Assembly: GCA_028281075.1 (NCBI GenBank)
Contig: JANQKO010000064.1
Coordinates: forward strand, 1 to 7,935
Direction of reading: 5' to 3'
Source of the DNA: Alphaproteobacteria bacterium
GTDB taxonomy: Bacteria; Pseudomonadota; Alphaproteobacteria; GCA-2731375
Length of the DNA: 7,935 nucleotides
Under the pieces are notes generated by a model that was not told where the DNA came from, ran no database searches, and worked only from the letters and a program-made list of their open reading frames with translations. Position numbers and translations under genes: made by a program. Below, piece after piece: positions 1 through 6,654 of this stretch. Within the stretch, counting starts at the first letter, position 1. Each line of letters opens with the position of its first letter.

Positions 1-840
1 TCGACCAAATTCCAGGAGATGGAGTGGCATTTGCACGCCGCGCTGTTCCTGCTGTGTCTGGGCTTCGGCTACGTCAAGAACTCCCATGTGCGGATCGAGA
101 TCATCCGCGAGCATTTCGATACCCGGACCAAGGCCACGCTCGAAATCCTCGGCTGTGTCCTGTTTCTGGCGCCCTATGCGGCGCTAGTGCTTTATTTCGG
201 GCTCGATTTTGCCCAGCGCTCCTATGACATGGGCGAGGTGTCCTCGGCGCTGACCGGGTTGACCCATCGCTGGATCATCAAGTCCTTCGTGCCGATCGGC
301 ATGGTGCTGCTGCTGCTCGCCGGCGCCGCGGTCGCGTTGCGCAACATCGCTTATCTGGTGGATCCGCGCGGCGAATCGGGCGCCGTCTACGACATCGCGC
401 TGGAGCTGCACAATCCCGAGGAAGAGCTGCGCCGGCTCGAGGAAGCCGAGCTCGAGTCGATCAAGCAAGAGAGCGTGGAGCGGGCCGAGTCCGACGGCTC
501 CGGCTCGCACAGGACGGGGGAGCGGGCCGGCAAGGCCCCGAAAATGAGCCGACAGGCTCATTTTCAAACGGTCTCTCGGTACAAGTGTCGGCCGGATTGG
601 GCGCGGCCGTCAACGGCCCCGCGCGGCGGGCTCAGGATTCCTCGAGAACCGGGTCGAAACGCTGCCAGGGCGATGGCATTTCATTGCGCCCGACCGGCCG
701 GAAACCGAATCGCTGATACATCGGCAACGCCTTCGGATGATCCAGCGTGCAGGTGTTCACCGTCAGACGCGCCGGCTCGCGCGACCAGGCGATGTCGATG
801 GCCTTGGCCAGCAGGTAAGGCCCCAGACGCATGCCGATGA
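1..840 (+). CDS. TRAP transporter small permease subunit (DctQ family), 5'-partial, 3' end uncertain
   Basis: Membrane subunit of a tripartite ATP-independent periplasmic (TRAP) transporter, which uses an ion gradient to import organic acids bound by a periplasmic receptor. The frame is open from base 1 and the gene starts upstream. Visible are the DctQ-type stretch WHLHAALFLL followed by NSHVRIEI (base 31 on), then hydrophobic helices at about 151-225 and 280-355, matching the last three of the usual four helices. A charged, Glu-rich tail (EEELRRLEEAELE) follows. The open frame continues to 840, but third-position G/C bias collapses after about 540, exactly where a terminator hairpin sits, and the rest overlaps the convergent GNAT gene by about 200 bp. 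The true stop is probably near 545: the next frame has TGA at 545-547, so a one-base indel, perhaps in the five-G run at 516-520, could explain the read-through. The substrate cannot be told; the large permease and receptor genes are not in view. Confidence 0.85.
   Translation, partial: STKFQEMEWHLHAALFLLCLGFGYVKNSHVRIEIIREHFDTRTKATLEILGCVLFLAPYAALVLYFGLDFAQRSYDMGEVSSALTGLTHRWIIKSFVPIGMVLLLLAGAAVALRNIAYLVDPRGESGAVYDIALELHNPEEELRRLEEAELESIKQESVERAESDGSGSHRTGERAGKAPKMSRQAHFQTVSRYKCRPDWARPSTAPRGGLRIPREPGRNAARAMAFHCARPAGNRIADTSATPSDDPACRCSPSDAPARATRRCRWPWPAGKAPDACR
540..565. terminator. Bidirectional intrinsic terminator between convergent units
   Basis: A perfect 11-bp stem (540-550 with 555-565, arm core AAAATGAGCC / GGCTCATTTT) encloses a GACA loop. 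It ends in four T on the right and, read on the other strand, four T on the left, so it can act as an intrinsic terminator in both directions. It lies between the end of dctQ (+) and the stop of the GNAT gene (-) at 632, as expected for convergent transcription units. The U-tract is short and partly inside the stem, so strength is unknown. Confidence 0.7.
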
Positions 841-1609
841 AATCCGGCATGATGCCGAAATAGGCGAGATCGATATCCGGCTTCTCCCGGCGGTCGAGCT
901 CGAAGAAGCCGGCCGGCACGCCGTCGACATAGAGCACGAAGACGTCGACGCGGTCGTGCCGGATGATTTCCGCCAGGGCATCGTCGCTGAGCTTCTTGCG
1001 GTCGGTCCAGATCCAGTCACGGCCGACGGCATGGTAGAGGTAGCGATAGAAGCCGACCGTCGGATTGACGGCCTGCAGCAGGGCGAGCTTCTTCGGCGTC
1101 GGCGCGACCAGGGGCAGGGGCGGCCGCCGGGTCATTTCCAGGTAGGTGATGACGACGGGCTCGTCGGTCTTCTGGCCGCCCGCCTTGACCGGCTTGCCAT
1201 CGAGCCGCTTCGACATCACCTCCCGCGGCTCGACCATGTAACCCATGCGCTGGTAGAAGCCGATCACCCGCGTGTTGGTGTCGCGGACCATCAGCTCGAT
1301 CTTCTGCACGCCGGCCTTGTCCAGCCACTTCTCGCAGGCATGGATCATGCGCCGACCGAGCCCCTGGTCCCGTTCGTCGGGATGCGTGGCGACGTACCAC
1401 ATCCAGCCGCGGTGGCCATCGTGCCCCACCATGGCGGCGGCGATCACCCGGTTGTCGCGTTCACCAACCAGTATGTCGCCATGGCCGCTGTCGCGGCAGA
1501 ACCGGAAGTCCCGCACGGGATCGTTGAGCGGATTGACCAGCAGGCCGGACGCGTCCCAGAGCGCGATGACGGCGGCCTCGTCGTCCGCCTCGGCGCCGCG
1601 GATGTTCAT
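632..1609 (-). CDS. Tandem GNAT-family N-acetyltransferase (YpeA-like N-domain fused to a second GNAT domain)
   Basis: Predicted cytoplasmic protein of 325 aa with two acetyl-CoA-dependent GNAT domains. The first (about residues 1-136) resembles E. coli YpeA: it has the NDP segment near residue 29, GHDGHRG at 62-68, the acetyl-CoA loop RDQGLG at 80-85 and the closing FYQRMGY at 118-124. The second (about 165-310) has NPTVGFYRYLY, YVDGVPAGFFELD, the loop IGMRLG at 258-263 and MYQRFGF at 297-303. The fourth loop position, normally Gly, is Arg261 in the second domain, so its cofactor binding may differ. Single GNAT proteins are about 150-170 aa, so this is a fusion. The ATG at 1609 is chosen because the longer frame (to 1669) would overlap the sulfurtransferase and adds no family sequence; it sits 7 bp after that gene's stop, suggesting translational coupling. 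The acetyl acceptor is unknown. It is the last gene of the operon, 66 bp before the terminator. Confidence 0.88.
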   Translation of the reverse strand: MNIRGAEADDEAAVIALWDASGLLVNPLNDPVRDFRFCRDSGHGDILVGERDNRVIAAAMVGHDGHRGWMWYVATHPDERDQGLGRRMIHACEKWLDKAGVQKIELMVRDTNTRVIGFYQRMGYMVEPREVMSKRLDGKPVKAGGQKTDEPVVITYLEMTRRPPLPLVAPTPKKLALLQAVNPTVGFYRYLYHAVGRDWIWTDRKKLSDDALAEIIRHDRVDVFVLYVDGVPAGFFELDRREKPDIDLAYFGIMPDFIGMRLGPYLLAKAIDIAWSREPARLTVNTCTLDHPKALPMYQRFGFRPVGRNEMPSPWQRFDPVLEES

Positions 1610-1616
1610 GGCGCGA

Positions 1617-2465
1617 TCAGGTGACGACGGGCGTGTCGGCACGACCGCCCCATTCGCTCCACGAGCCATCGTAGAGCGAGATATCGTCTCGGCCGGTCAC
1701 GTGCAGGCCCAGCAGCAGCAGCGCCGCCGAAATGCCCGAGCCGCAGGACGTCACGACCGGCGCGCCGTCGTTGATGCCGGCGGCGTGGAACAGCTTCTTC
1801 AGGTCGGCCGCCGGTTTCAGCGTGCCGTCGCCGTTCAACAGGTCAGCGTAGGGCAGGTTGAAGGCGCCGGGCATGTGCCCGCTGCGCATGCCGGCGCGCG
1901 GCTCGGGCTCGCGGCCGCTGAACCGCCCGGCCGCGCGGGCATCCAGGATCTGTTCGTCGGCGCTCCTGGTCAGGCCCAGAACCTCGTCAAGCGAGCGCAC
2001 CATGCCCGGACGGAACTCGGCCGCGAAGGCCGCCGGCGCCACCGCCGGCGGCGCGTCGGTGACGGCGTGGCCGTCGGCGCGCCACTTGCCCATGCCGCCG
2101 TCCAGCACGGCGACGTCGCCGTGGCCGAAGGCGCGGAACATCCACCAGACCCGACAGGCGCCGGTCATCTTGCCGCCGTCGTAGCAGACGATCCGGTGAC
2201 CGTTGCCGATGCCCAGCCCGCCGACCGCGTCGCCGAACCCGGCGGCGGTCGGGAACATATGCGGCAGCGGACTGTCGGTATCGCAGATCCCGTCGATATC
2301 GAAGAACACCGAACCCGGGATGTGGGCGGCGTCGTATTCACCCCGGGGGCTGCGGTTTTCCGTCGGCAGATAGAACGACCCGTCGACCACGCGCAGGTCG
2401 GGCGCGCCGAGATTATCGGCCAGCCAGTCCGTCGATACCAGCGGACCGAATTCGTCGTCGGACAT
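1617..2465 (-). CDS. sseA: 3-mercaptopyruvate sulfurtransferase (two-domain rhodanese family)
   Basis: Transfers sulfur from 3-mercaptopyruvate, the transamination product of cysteine, to a thiol or cyanide acceptor through a cysteine persulfide. The 282-aa protein has the family's usual length and two rhodanese domains. The first, inactive domain (about 8-130) carries RGEYDAAHIPGSVFFDID and the RVWWMFRAFGH and VLDGG segments. The second (about 155-280) carries DARAAGRFSG, EPEPRAGMRSGHMPGA and the active loop CGSGIS with Cys241. CGSG(V/I)(T/S) is typical of mercaptopyruvate sulfurtransferase; thiosulfate rhodanese has CRKGVT instead. The ATG at 2465 is chosen because MSDDEFGPLVSTDWL matches the family start; longer in-frame sequence to 2597 would run into alaX and is Arg/Cys-rich nonsense. 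A weak GGGAAA lies about 8 nt upstream. It is 25 bp downstream of alaX and just before the GNAT gene. A plain thiosulfate sulfurtransferase is a less likely alternative. Confidence 0.92.
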   Translation of the reverse strand: MSDDEFGPLVSTDWLADNLGAPDLRVVDGSFYLPTENRSPRGEYDAAHIPGSVFFDIDGICDTDSPLPHMFPTAAGFGDAVGGLGIGNGHRIVCYDGGKMTGACRVWWMFRAFGHGDVAVLDGGMGKWRADGHAVTDAPPAVAPAAFAAEFRPGMVRSLDEVLGLTRSADEQILDARAAGRFSGREPEPRAGMRSGHMPGAFNLPYADLLNGDGTLKPAADLKKLFHAAGINDGAPVVTSCGSGISAALLLLGLHVTGRDDISLYDGSWSEWGGRADTPVVT

Positions 2466-2490
2466 GATTGGTTTCCCGTTGTCGCGATAC

Positions 2491-3204
2491 CTAGTCGGCG
2501 AAGGCCAGCGAGACACGTCGGTTCTGCCGGCCCTTCTTCTCGATCTTGCGCACCAGCACGGCGCCGATCTCGGACGTGTTGCGCACATGCGTGCCACCGC
2601 AGGGCTGCAGGTCGCAATCGGCCACGTCGATCAGCCGCACCCGGCCGGCGCCCGTCGGCGGCTTCACCGACATGGTCTTGACCAGATCCGGTTTCGCCGC
2701 CAGCTCGTCGTCGGTGATCCAGGTCGGCGTCACCTCGTGCCCGGCCTGAACCAGCGCGTTGAGCTTCTCGGTGATCTCCTCCTTCGTCTGCGCCAGCTCG
2801 GGCATGTCGAAGTCGAGGCGCCCCTTGTCGTCGCCGACCTGGCCGCCGGTCACCGGAAACGGCAGCACGGCCGACAGCAGGTGCATGCAGGTATGCATGC
2901 GCATCAGCCGATAGCGCCGGTCCCAATCGATCGCCGCCGTGACCTTCGCGCCCACGTCCGGCAAGGCCTCGCCCTCGGCGGGCACATGAACGATTTCGTC
3001 CGGCGTGTCGCCCTTGACGGTGGTGGCGATCCGGATGCCGGAACCGTCGGCCAGCGTCAGCGTGCCGGTATCGCCGGGCTGGCCGCCGCCGGTCGGATAG
3101 AAGACCGTGCGGTCCAGCACGATGCCGCCGCGGTCGTTGACCGCGACCACCCCAGCCTCGCAGGACGCGAGATAGGCGTCGTCGCGGAACAGCGGCTCGG
3201 TCAT
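2491..3204 (-). CDS. alaX: Alanyl-tRNA editing protein, AlaX type (trans-editing deacylase)
   Basis: Free-standing relative of the AlaRS editing domain, expected to hydrolyse Ser-tRNA(Ala) and Gly-tRNA(Ala) in the cytoplasm and so protect translation fidelity. The protein has 237 aa. The N-terminal part carries FYPTGGGQPGDTG (residues 35-47), the substrate-side motif of the longer AlaX forms. The zinc-site motifs follow: HxxxH as H104 and H108 in RMHTCMH, and CxxxH as C202 and H206 in PCGGTH. There is no aminoacylation domain and no C-Ala domain, so it is not alaS itself. Its ATG overlaps the cysK stop (ATGA, 3201-3204) and a strong GGGAGG lies 6 nt upstream at 3211-3216, both fixing the start and indicating translational coupling. 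Placement directly after cysteine synthase is notable because serine is both the precursor of cysteine and the mischarged amino acid. Confidence 0.92.
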   Translation of the reverse strand: MTEPLFRDDAYLASCEAGVVAVNDRGGIVLDRTVFYPTGGGQPGDTGTLTLADGSGIRIATTVKGDTPDEIVHVPAEGEALPDVGAKVTAAIDWDRRYRLMRMHTCMHLLSAVLPFPVTGGQVGDDKGRLDFDMPELAQTKEEITEKLNALVQAGHEVTPTWITDDELAAKPDLVKTMSVKPPTGAGRVRLIDVADCDLQPCGGTHVRNTSEIGAVLVRKIEKKGRQNRRVSLAFAD

Positions 3205-4220
3205 GACGCGCCTCCCGCCGGATCCAGCCAGGGCGGCGTCGGCAGGCCCTTTTCCCGCAGGAAGGCCGCGTTGAACATCTTGCTCATGTAGCGCTGCGCG
3301 CCGTCGCAGAGCACGGTGACGATGGTATGGCCGGGGCCCATCTCCTTGCCCATGCGGATCGCGCCGGCGACGTTGACGCCGCTCGAGCTGCCGAGGCAGA
3401 GGCCCTCGTGCTGCAGCAGGTCGAAGGCCACCGGCAGCGCTTCCTCGTCGGGAACCTGGAACGGCAGGTCCACCTCCAGCCCTTCCAGGTTGCCGGTGAT
3501 CCGGCCCTGGCCGATGCCCTCGGTGATCGAGCTGCCTTCCGCCTTCAGTTCGCCGTTGACGTAGTAGTTGTAGAGCGCCGCGCCCATCGGGTCGGCCATG
3601 CCGATCTTCACGTCGGGCTTGCGCTCGCGCAGCGCGGCGGCGACGCCGGCCAGCGTGCCGCCGGTGCCGACGGCGCAGATGAAGCCGTCGATCCTGCCGT
3701 CGGTCTGGGTCCAGATCTCCGGCCCCGTGGTGTCGATATGCCCCTGCCGGTTCGCCACGTTGTCGAACTGGTTGGCCCAGATCGCGCCGGCGTCGTGCTT
3801 CTCCGCCATCTCGGCGGCGAGACGGCCGGAATACTTGATGTAGTTGTTGTCGTCGCGATAGGGCACGGCCGCTACCTCGCGCAGGTCGGCGCCGCAGAGT
3901 CGCAGCATATCCTTCTTTTCCTGCGTCTGCGTCTCGGGGATGACGATGATGGTGCGGTAGCCGCGCGCGTTGGCGACCAGCGCCAGGCCGATGCCGGTAT
4001 TGCCGGCCGTGCCCTCGACGATGATGCCGCCGGGTTTCAGCAGCCCCCGGGCCTCGGCGTCCTTGACGATGGCGAGCGCCGCCCGGTCCTTTACCGAGCC
4101 GCCGGGGTTGAGGAATTCGGCCTTGCCGTAGATCTCGCAACCCGTCAGCTCGGAGGCCTGTTTCAGGCGGATAAGCGGCGTGTTGCCGATCGTGTCTGTA
4201 AAGCCATCACGGACATTCAT
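3201..4220 (-). CDS. cysK: Cysteine synthase (O-acetylserine sulfhydrylase-like, PLP-dependent fold type II)
   Basis: Forms cysteine from O-acetylserine and sulfide using pyridoxal phosphate. The 339-aa protein has IGNTPLIRL (11-19), the PLP lysine K44 in NPGGSVKDRA, the substrate loop TAGNTG (71-76), the phosphate-binding GTGGT (185-189) and the GLCLGSSSGVN segment (273-283) near the PLP ring nitrogen. Classical CysK has TSGNTG; the TAGNTG form with EGTAGNTGIGLA is shared with a distinct cysteine-synthase subgroup in alphaproteobacteria and fungal mitochondria (recalled, not searched). It lacks CBS regulatory domains, so bacterial cystathionine beta-synthase is less likely, though other beta-replacement chemistry cannot be excluded. 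The ATG at 4220 has an AGGA about 10 nt upstream. A 73-bp gap separates it from the upstream Nudix gene, the largest gap in the train, so a separate promoter is possible. It heads the cysK-alaX-sseA-GNAT block. Confidence 0.92.
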   Translation of the reverse strand: MNVRDGFTDTIGNTPLIRLKQASELTGCEIYGKAEFLNPGGSVKDRAALAIVKDAEARGLLKPGGIIVEGTAGNTGIGLALVANARGYRTIIVIPETQTQEKKDMLRLCGADLREVAAVPYRDDNNYIKYSGRLAAEMAEKHDAGAIWANQFDNVANRQGHIDTTGPEIWTQTDGRIDGFICAVGTGGTLAGVAAALRERKPDVKIGMADPMGAALYNYYVNGELKAEGSSITEGIGQGRITGNLEGLEVDLPFQVPDEEALPVAFDLLQHEGLCLGSSSGVNVAGAIRMGKEMGPGHTIVTVLCDGAQRYMSKMFNAAFLREKGLPTPPWLDPAGGAS

Positions 4221-4293
4221 GTCGGGTCGATCCTGCGGCGGAAATAAGGAAAACGTGCAAGCGATGGAGACTACCCGCCGGCACCGGCCGCGA

Positions 4294-4926
4294 TCAAGCT
4301 GATGGCCTCGCGTCCGGCCGCCCAGCGCGCAGCCGGTCCCGGTTCAGCGCCAGCCACTGCAGGGCGATCACGGCGGGGCTGGCCACGATCCGGCCGTCGT
4401 TCACGGCCGCCATGGCCTCGGCGAACGGCATGACGGCGACACGGATGTCCTCGTTCTCGTCGGCCAGTCCGTGGATGCCGCCGGCATCGCCGGCGTCGAC
4501 CGGCGCGCAGAACACGATGATCCGCTCGCTGAGCGTGCCGGGACTGGTGTAGTAGCGCAGGACCGGCCACAGGCGGGACAGGCGCAGGCCGGCTTCTTCC
4601 AGCACCTCGCGCCGGGCCGCCGCCTCGACCGCCTCGCCGTGATCGACCGCGCCGGCCGGAATCTCCAGCATCCAGGGGGCCTCGCCGGTCACGTAGCCGC
4701 CGATCCGGAACTGCTCGATCAGGACGACCTGGTCCCGAACGGGGTCGTAGGGCAGGACGGCCACGGCCTCGCCGCGCTCCAGGACCTCGCGGTCGACCGG
4801 CGCGCCGAAACCGCCGGCGAACAGCCGGTGCCGCAACTCGTAGCGGCCGACACGGTAATAGCCCTGGTAAACGGTTTCCCGTTTCAGGACCTCGACGTCT
4901 TGGTGGCCGAAGCCCGATTTCGTCAT
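4294..4926 (-). CDS. Nudix hydrolase, ADP-ribose pyrophosphatase type
   Basis: Predicted to cleave ADP-ribose, or a related nucleoside diphosphate derivative, into AMP and ribose 5-phosphate, removing a reactive NAD breakdown product. The 210-aa protein has a complete Nudix box at residues 92-114: G92, E98, then REVLEEAGL with the metal-binding glutamates E107, E110 and E111. A proline (P129 in TSPGTLSE) lies about 15 residues after the box, the position that marks ADP-ribose-specific Nudix enzymes. The upstream strand segment VLIEQFRIG and the substrate-loop EIPAGAVD are also typical of the NudF/ADPRase branch; the length fits. The gene begins 4 bp after the antiporter stop and is very likely cotranscribed with it. 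An alternative is a GDP-mannose or nucleotide-sugar hydrolase of the same branch (NudK-like). Confidence 0.88.
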   Translation of the reverse strand: MTKSGFGHQDVEVLKRETVYQGYYRVGRYELRHRLFAGGFGAPVDREVLERGEAVAVLPYDPVRDQVVLIEQFRIGGYVTGEAPWMLEIPAGAVDHGEAVEAAARREVLEEAGLRLSRLWPVLRYYTSPGTLSERIIVFCAPVDAGDAGGIHGLADENEDIRVAVMPFAEAMAAVNDGRIVASPAVIALQWLALNRDRLRAGRPDARPSA

Positions 4927-4930
4927 GAGA

Positions 4931-6208
4931 TCAACTCAAGTCCTCTTGCGGCGGCACGACACGGCGGACCAGCGGACCGATGGTCAGCCCCTGCACGACG
5001 ATGGAAAACACGACGACGCCATAGCAGACGGCGAGGATCACGTCCTTCTCGGGCGTGGCCGGCAGCGACAGGGCGAGCGCCACCGAGATCCCGCCGCGCA
5101 GGCCGCCCCAGGTCAGCGCCGGTATGGCGCCCCGGGTGAACTCGCGGAAAGCGCCCAGCACGCGGATCGGCAGGCCGACCGCCACGAACCGCGCCGCCAG
5201 CACGACGGGGATCGCCAGCAGCGCCGCCCAGATCACCCCCGCGTCGCCCTTGATCAGCACCACTTCCAGGCCGATCAGCAGGAACAGGACGGCGTTCAGG
5301 ATCTCGTCGACCAGCGTCCAGAAATTGTTGAGGTGCGCGCGGGTCGTCTCGCTCATCGCCAGCCGGGAGCCATGGTTGCCGATCAGCAGGCCGGCCGCCA
5401 CCATGGCGATCGGTCCGGAGACGTGCAGGGCTTGCGCGATCTGGTAGGTGCCGGTCACCAGCGCCAGCGTGATGATGACCTCGAGATTGTGCTCGTCGAC
5501 CGACCGCATGGCGAGAAAGGCCAGCAGCCCGGTGCAGAGGCCCAGCGCGGCGCCGCCGACGGCGTCGCGCAGGAACAGGCCGGTGATGTCGACCGCGTCG
5601 ACGATTGCGGCACTCTCGCCGGCCGTGCCCACGGCGATGCCGGCGACGATGGTGAAGACGACGACGCCGACACCGTCGTTGAACAGGCTTTCACCGGCGA
5701 TCTTCGCTTCCAGGCTGTGCGGGACCTTGGTGGTCTTCAGGATGCCGAGCACGGCGACCGGATCGGTGGGCGAAATCAGCGCGCCGAACAGCAGGCAGTA
5801 GATGAACGGCATGTCGATGCCGAGCAGCCCGAACACCAGCGACATCGCGTAGCCGATAAGAAACGTCGACAGCACGACACCGAAGGTCGCCATCACGGCG
5901 ATCGCCCATTTCCGCCGGGCGAGCTGCGAGATATCGACATGCAGCGCGCCGGCGAACAGCAGAAAGCTCAGCATGCCGTCCATCAGGGTGCCGGAGAAAT
6001 CGATCTCGACGAGCAAGGCGCGCAGGCCCGCGCCCAGGCCCCAGGCCGGAACGATTGCATCGAGCGCCAGCACCGCGAGCGACGCGCAGAGCGCGATCAG
6101 CACCAGGCCGATGGTGCGCGGCAACCGCAGGAACCGGTGGTTCAGGTAACCGAAGACCGCCGCCAGCGTGAGCAGGATGGCGATGTCGTTAAGGACCGTA
6201 TCAATCAT
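4931..6208 (-). CDS. Na+/H+ antiporter, CPA1/NhaP type
   Basis: Inner-membrane cation/proton exchanger for pH and sodium homeostasis. The 425-aa protein is hydrophobic throughout with about 12-13 predicted membrane helices. Diagnostic residues of the CPA1 fold are present: the unwound-helix motif SPTDP (T148, D149), the ion-binding pair N177-D178 in GESLFNDGVG, which marks electroneutral CPA1 exchangers (CPA2 proteins have DD), and the conserved WGGLRGG with R371. The protein ends shortly after the last helix, so it lacks the long cytoplasmic regulatory tail of some NhaP and eukaryotic NHE proteins. The ATG at 6208 lies 31 bp after the hspQ stop, with only a weak ribosome site. Whether Na+, Li+ or K+ is the preferred ion cannot be decided from sequence. 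Confidence 0.92.
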   Translation of the reverse strand: MIDTVLNDIAILLTLAAVFGYLNHRFLRLPRTIGLVLIALCASLAVLALDAIVPAWGLGAGLRALLVEIDFSGTLMDGMLSFLLFAGALHVDISQLARRKWAIAVMATFGVVLSTFLIGYAMSLVFGLLGIDMPFIYCLLFGALISPTDPVAVLGILKTTKVPHSLEAKIAGESLFNDGVGVVVFTIVAGIAVGTAGESAAIVDAVDITGLFLRDAVGGAALGLCTGLLAFLAMRSVDEHNLEVIITLALVTGTYQIAQALHVSGPIAMVAAGLLIGNHGSRLAMSETTRAHLNNFWTLVDEILNAVLFLLIGLEVVLIKGDAGVIWAALLAIPVVLAARFVAVGLPIRVLGAFREFTRGAIPALTWGGLRGGISVALALSLPATPEKDVILAVCYGVVVFSIVVQGLTIGPLVRRVVPPQEDLS

Positions 6209-6239
6209 GCCTGGCTTCGGCGGAAGCGGGAGGGGCGCA

Positions 6240-6560
6240 TCAGTTCATGCCCGCGCGCCGGCGGACATAGCGGTTGTCGTCGCGGCCGTCGAAGAACTGC
6301 TCCAGCAGCGGATGGCGGATCGGATCGCCGGTTTCGTCCGTATCGAGGTTCTGCTCGGCGACGTAGGTGGTGTGCGAGGCGTCGTGCACCAGGACATGGT
6401 ACCAGGGCCGGTCCTTCGGCGGCCGGGACCGGGCCATCTGCTCGTACCACTCCTCGGTGCCGCGGAACACCGGATCGACGTCGAAAATGACGCCGCGATA
6501 GCCGAACAGCTTGTGCCGAACGGGCTCGCCGATGCCAAACCGTGCCTTCAACATCGCCAT
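6240..6560 (-). CDS. hspQ: HspQ-like heat shock protein (YccV family)
   Basis: Small cytoplasmic protein; E. coli HspQ is heat-inducible, binds hemimethylated DNA in vitro and stimulates degradation by Lon. The 106-aa version has the family core ARFGIGEPVRHKLFGYRG, then VIFDVDPVF, TEEWYEQM and RPWYHVLVHD, followed by TYVAEQNL. The TEEWY insertion and GDPIRHP segment match the alphaproteobacterial form. Length fits the family norm of about 105. The start could be ATG 6560 (used here), ATG 6554, or ATG 6614, which would add 18 residues (MRSTSTADWQ...); none has a clear Shine-Dalgarno, and the A-rich stretch 6577-6583 lies just upstream of 6560. It is the first gene of the minus-strand train and is divergent from the DUF4864 gene. 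Confidence 0.88.
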   Translation of the reverse strand: MAMLKARFGIGEPVRHKLFGYRGVIFDVDPVFRGTEEWYEQMARSRPPKDRPWYHVLVHDASHTTYVAEQNLDTDETGDPIRHPLLEQFFDGRDDNRYVRRRAGMN

Positions 6561-6654
6561 CTGCCAGACCGCTTGCTTTTTTTCTTGCCAATCCGCCGTC
6601 GAGGTCGATCTCATATCACAGCTTGCGCCGCCCAGCGAAGGGAAGGTCCGACCG
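6561..6654. promoter_or_regulatory. Divergent promoter region between hspQ and the DUF4864 gene
   Basis: The 94 bp between the two start codons must carry the signals for both directions. It is locally AT-richer than its surroundings, with a run of seven T at 6577-6583 and a TCATATCA stretch at 6611-6618 that could serve as a -10 region for either strand. CTTGC occurs three times on the + strand (6572, 6584, 6622). I could not find a CTTG box at the right distance from a heat-shock -10 for hspQ, so sigma-32 control is not supported here. Exact promoter positions are not assigned. Confidence 0.45.

Noticed and set aside
2466..2597. Longer start for sseA at 2597
   Set aside because: It would overlap alaX by about 107 bp with Cys/Arg-rich sequence not seen in the family; ATG 2465 gives the normal length.
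737..2681. Two long overlapping + strand open frames opposite the GNAT and sseA genes
   Set aside because: No recognisable domain, skewed composition, and both are fully antisense to genes with clear catalytic motifs.
3205..4140. Upstream extension of the alaX frame to 4140, which would give a 549-aa fusion
   Set aside because: The extra part is cysK read in the wrong frame (Arg-rich). The ATGA overlap and strong GGGAGG place the alaX start at 3204.
2464..4247. Long + strand open frames opposite alaX and cysK
   Set aside because: Antisense shadows rich in Ala, Gly, Arg and Asp without motifs; alaX and cysK are unmistakable on the minus strand.
4221..4293. Possible promoter in the 73-bp gap before cysK
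   Set aside because: On the minus strand TTGCAC and TTATTT occur but are not spaced as -35 and -10 boxes; a promoter may exist but I cannot place it.
4925..6490. Long + strand open frame (about 520 codons) opposite the antiporter
   Set aside because: Its product is a Gln/Arg/His/Asp-rich low-complexity chain with no domain, the usual antisense shadow of a GC-rich membrane protein gene with full family motifs on the other strand.
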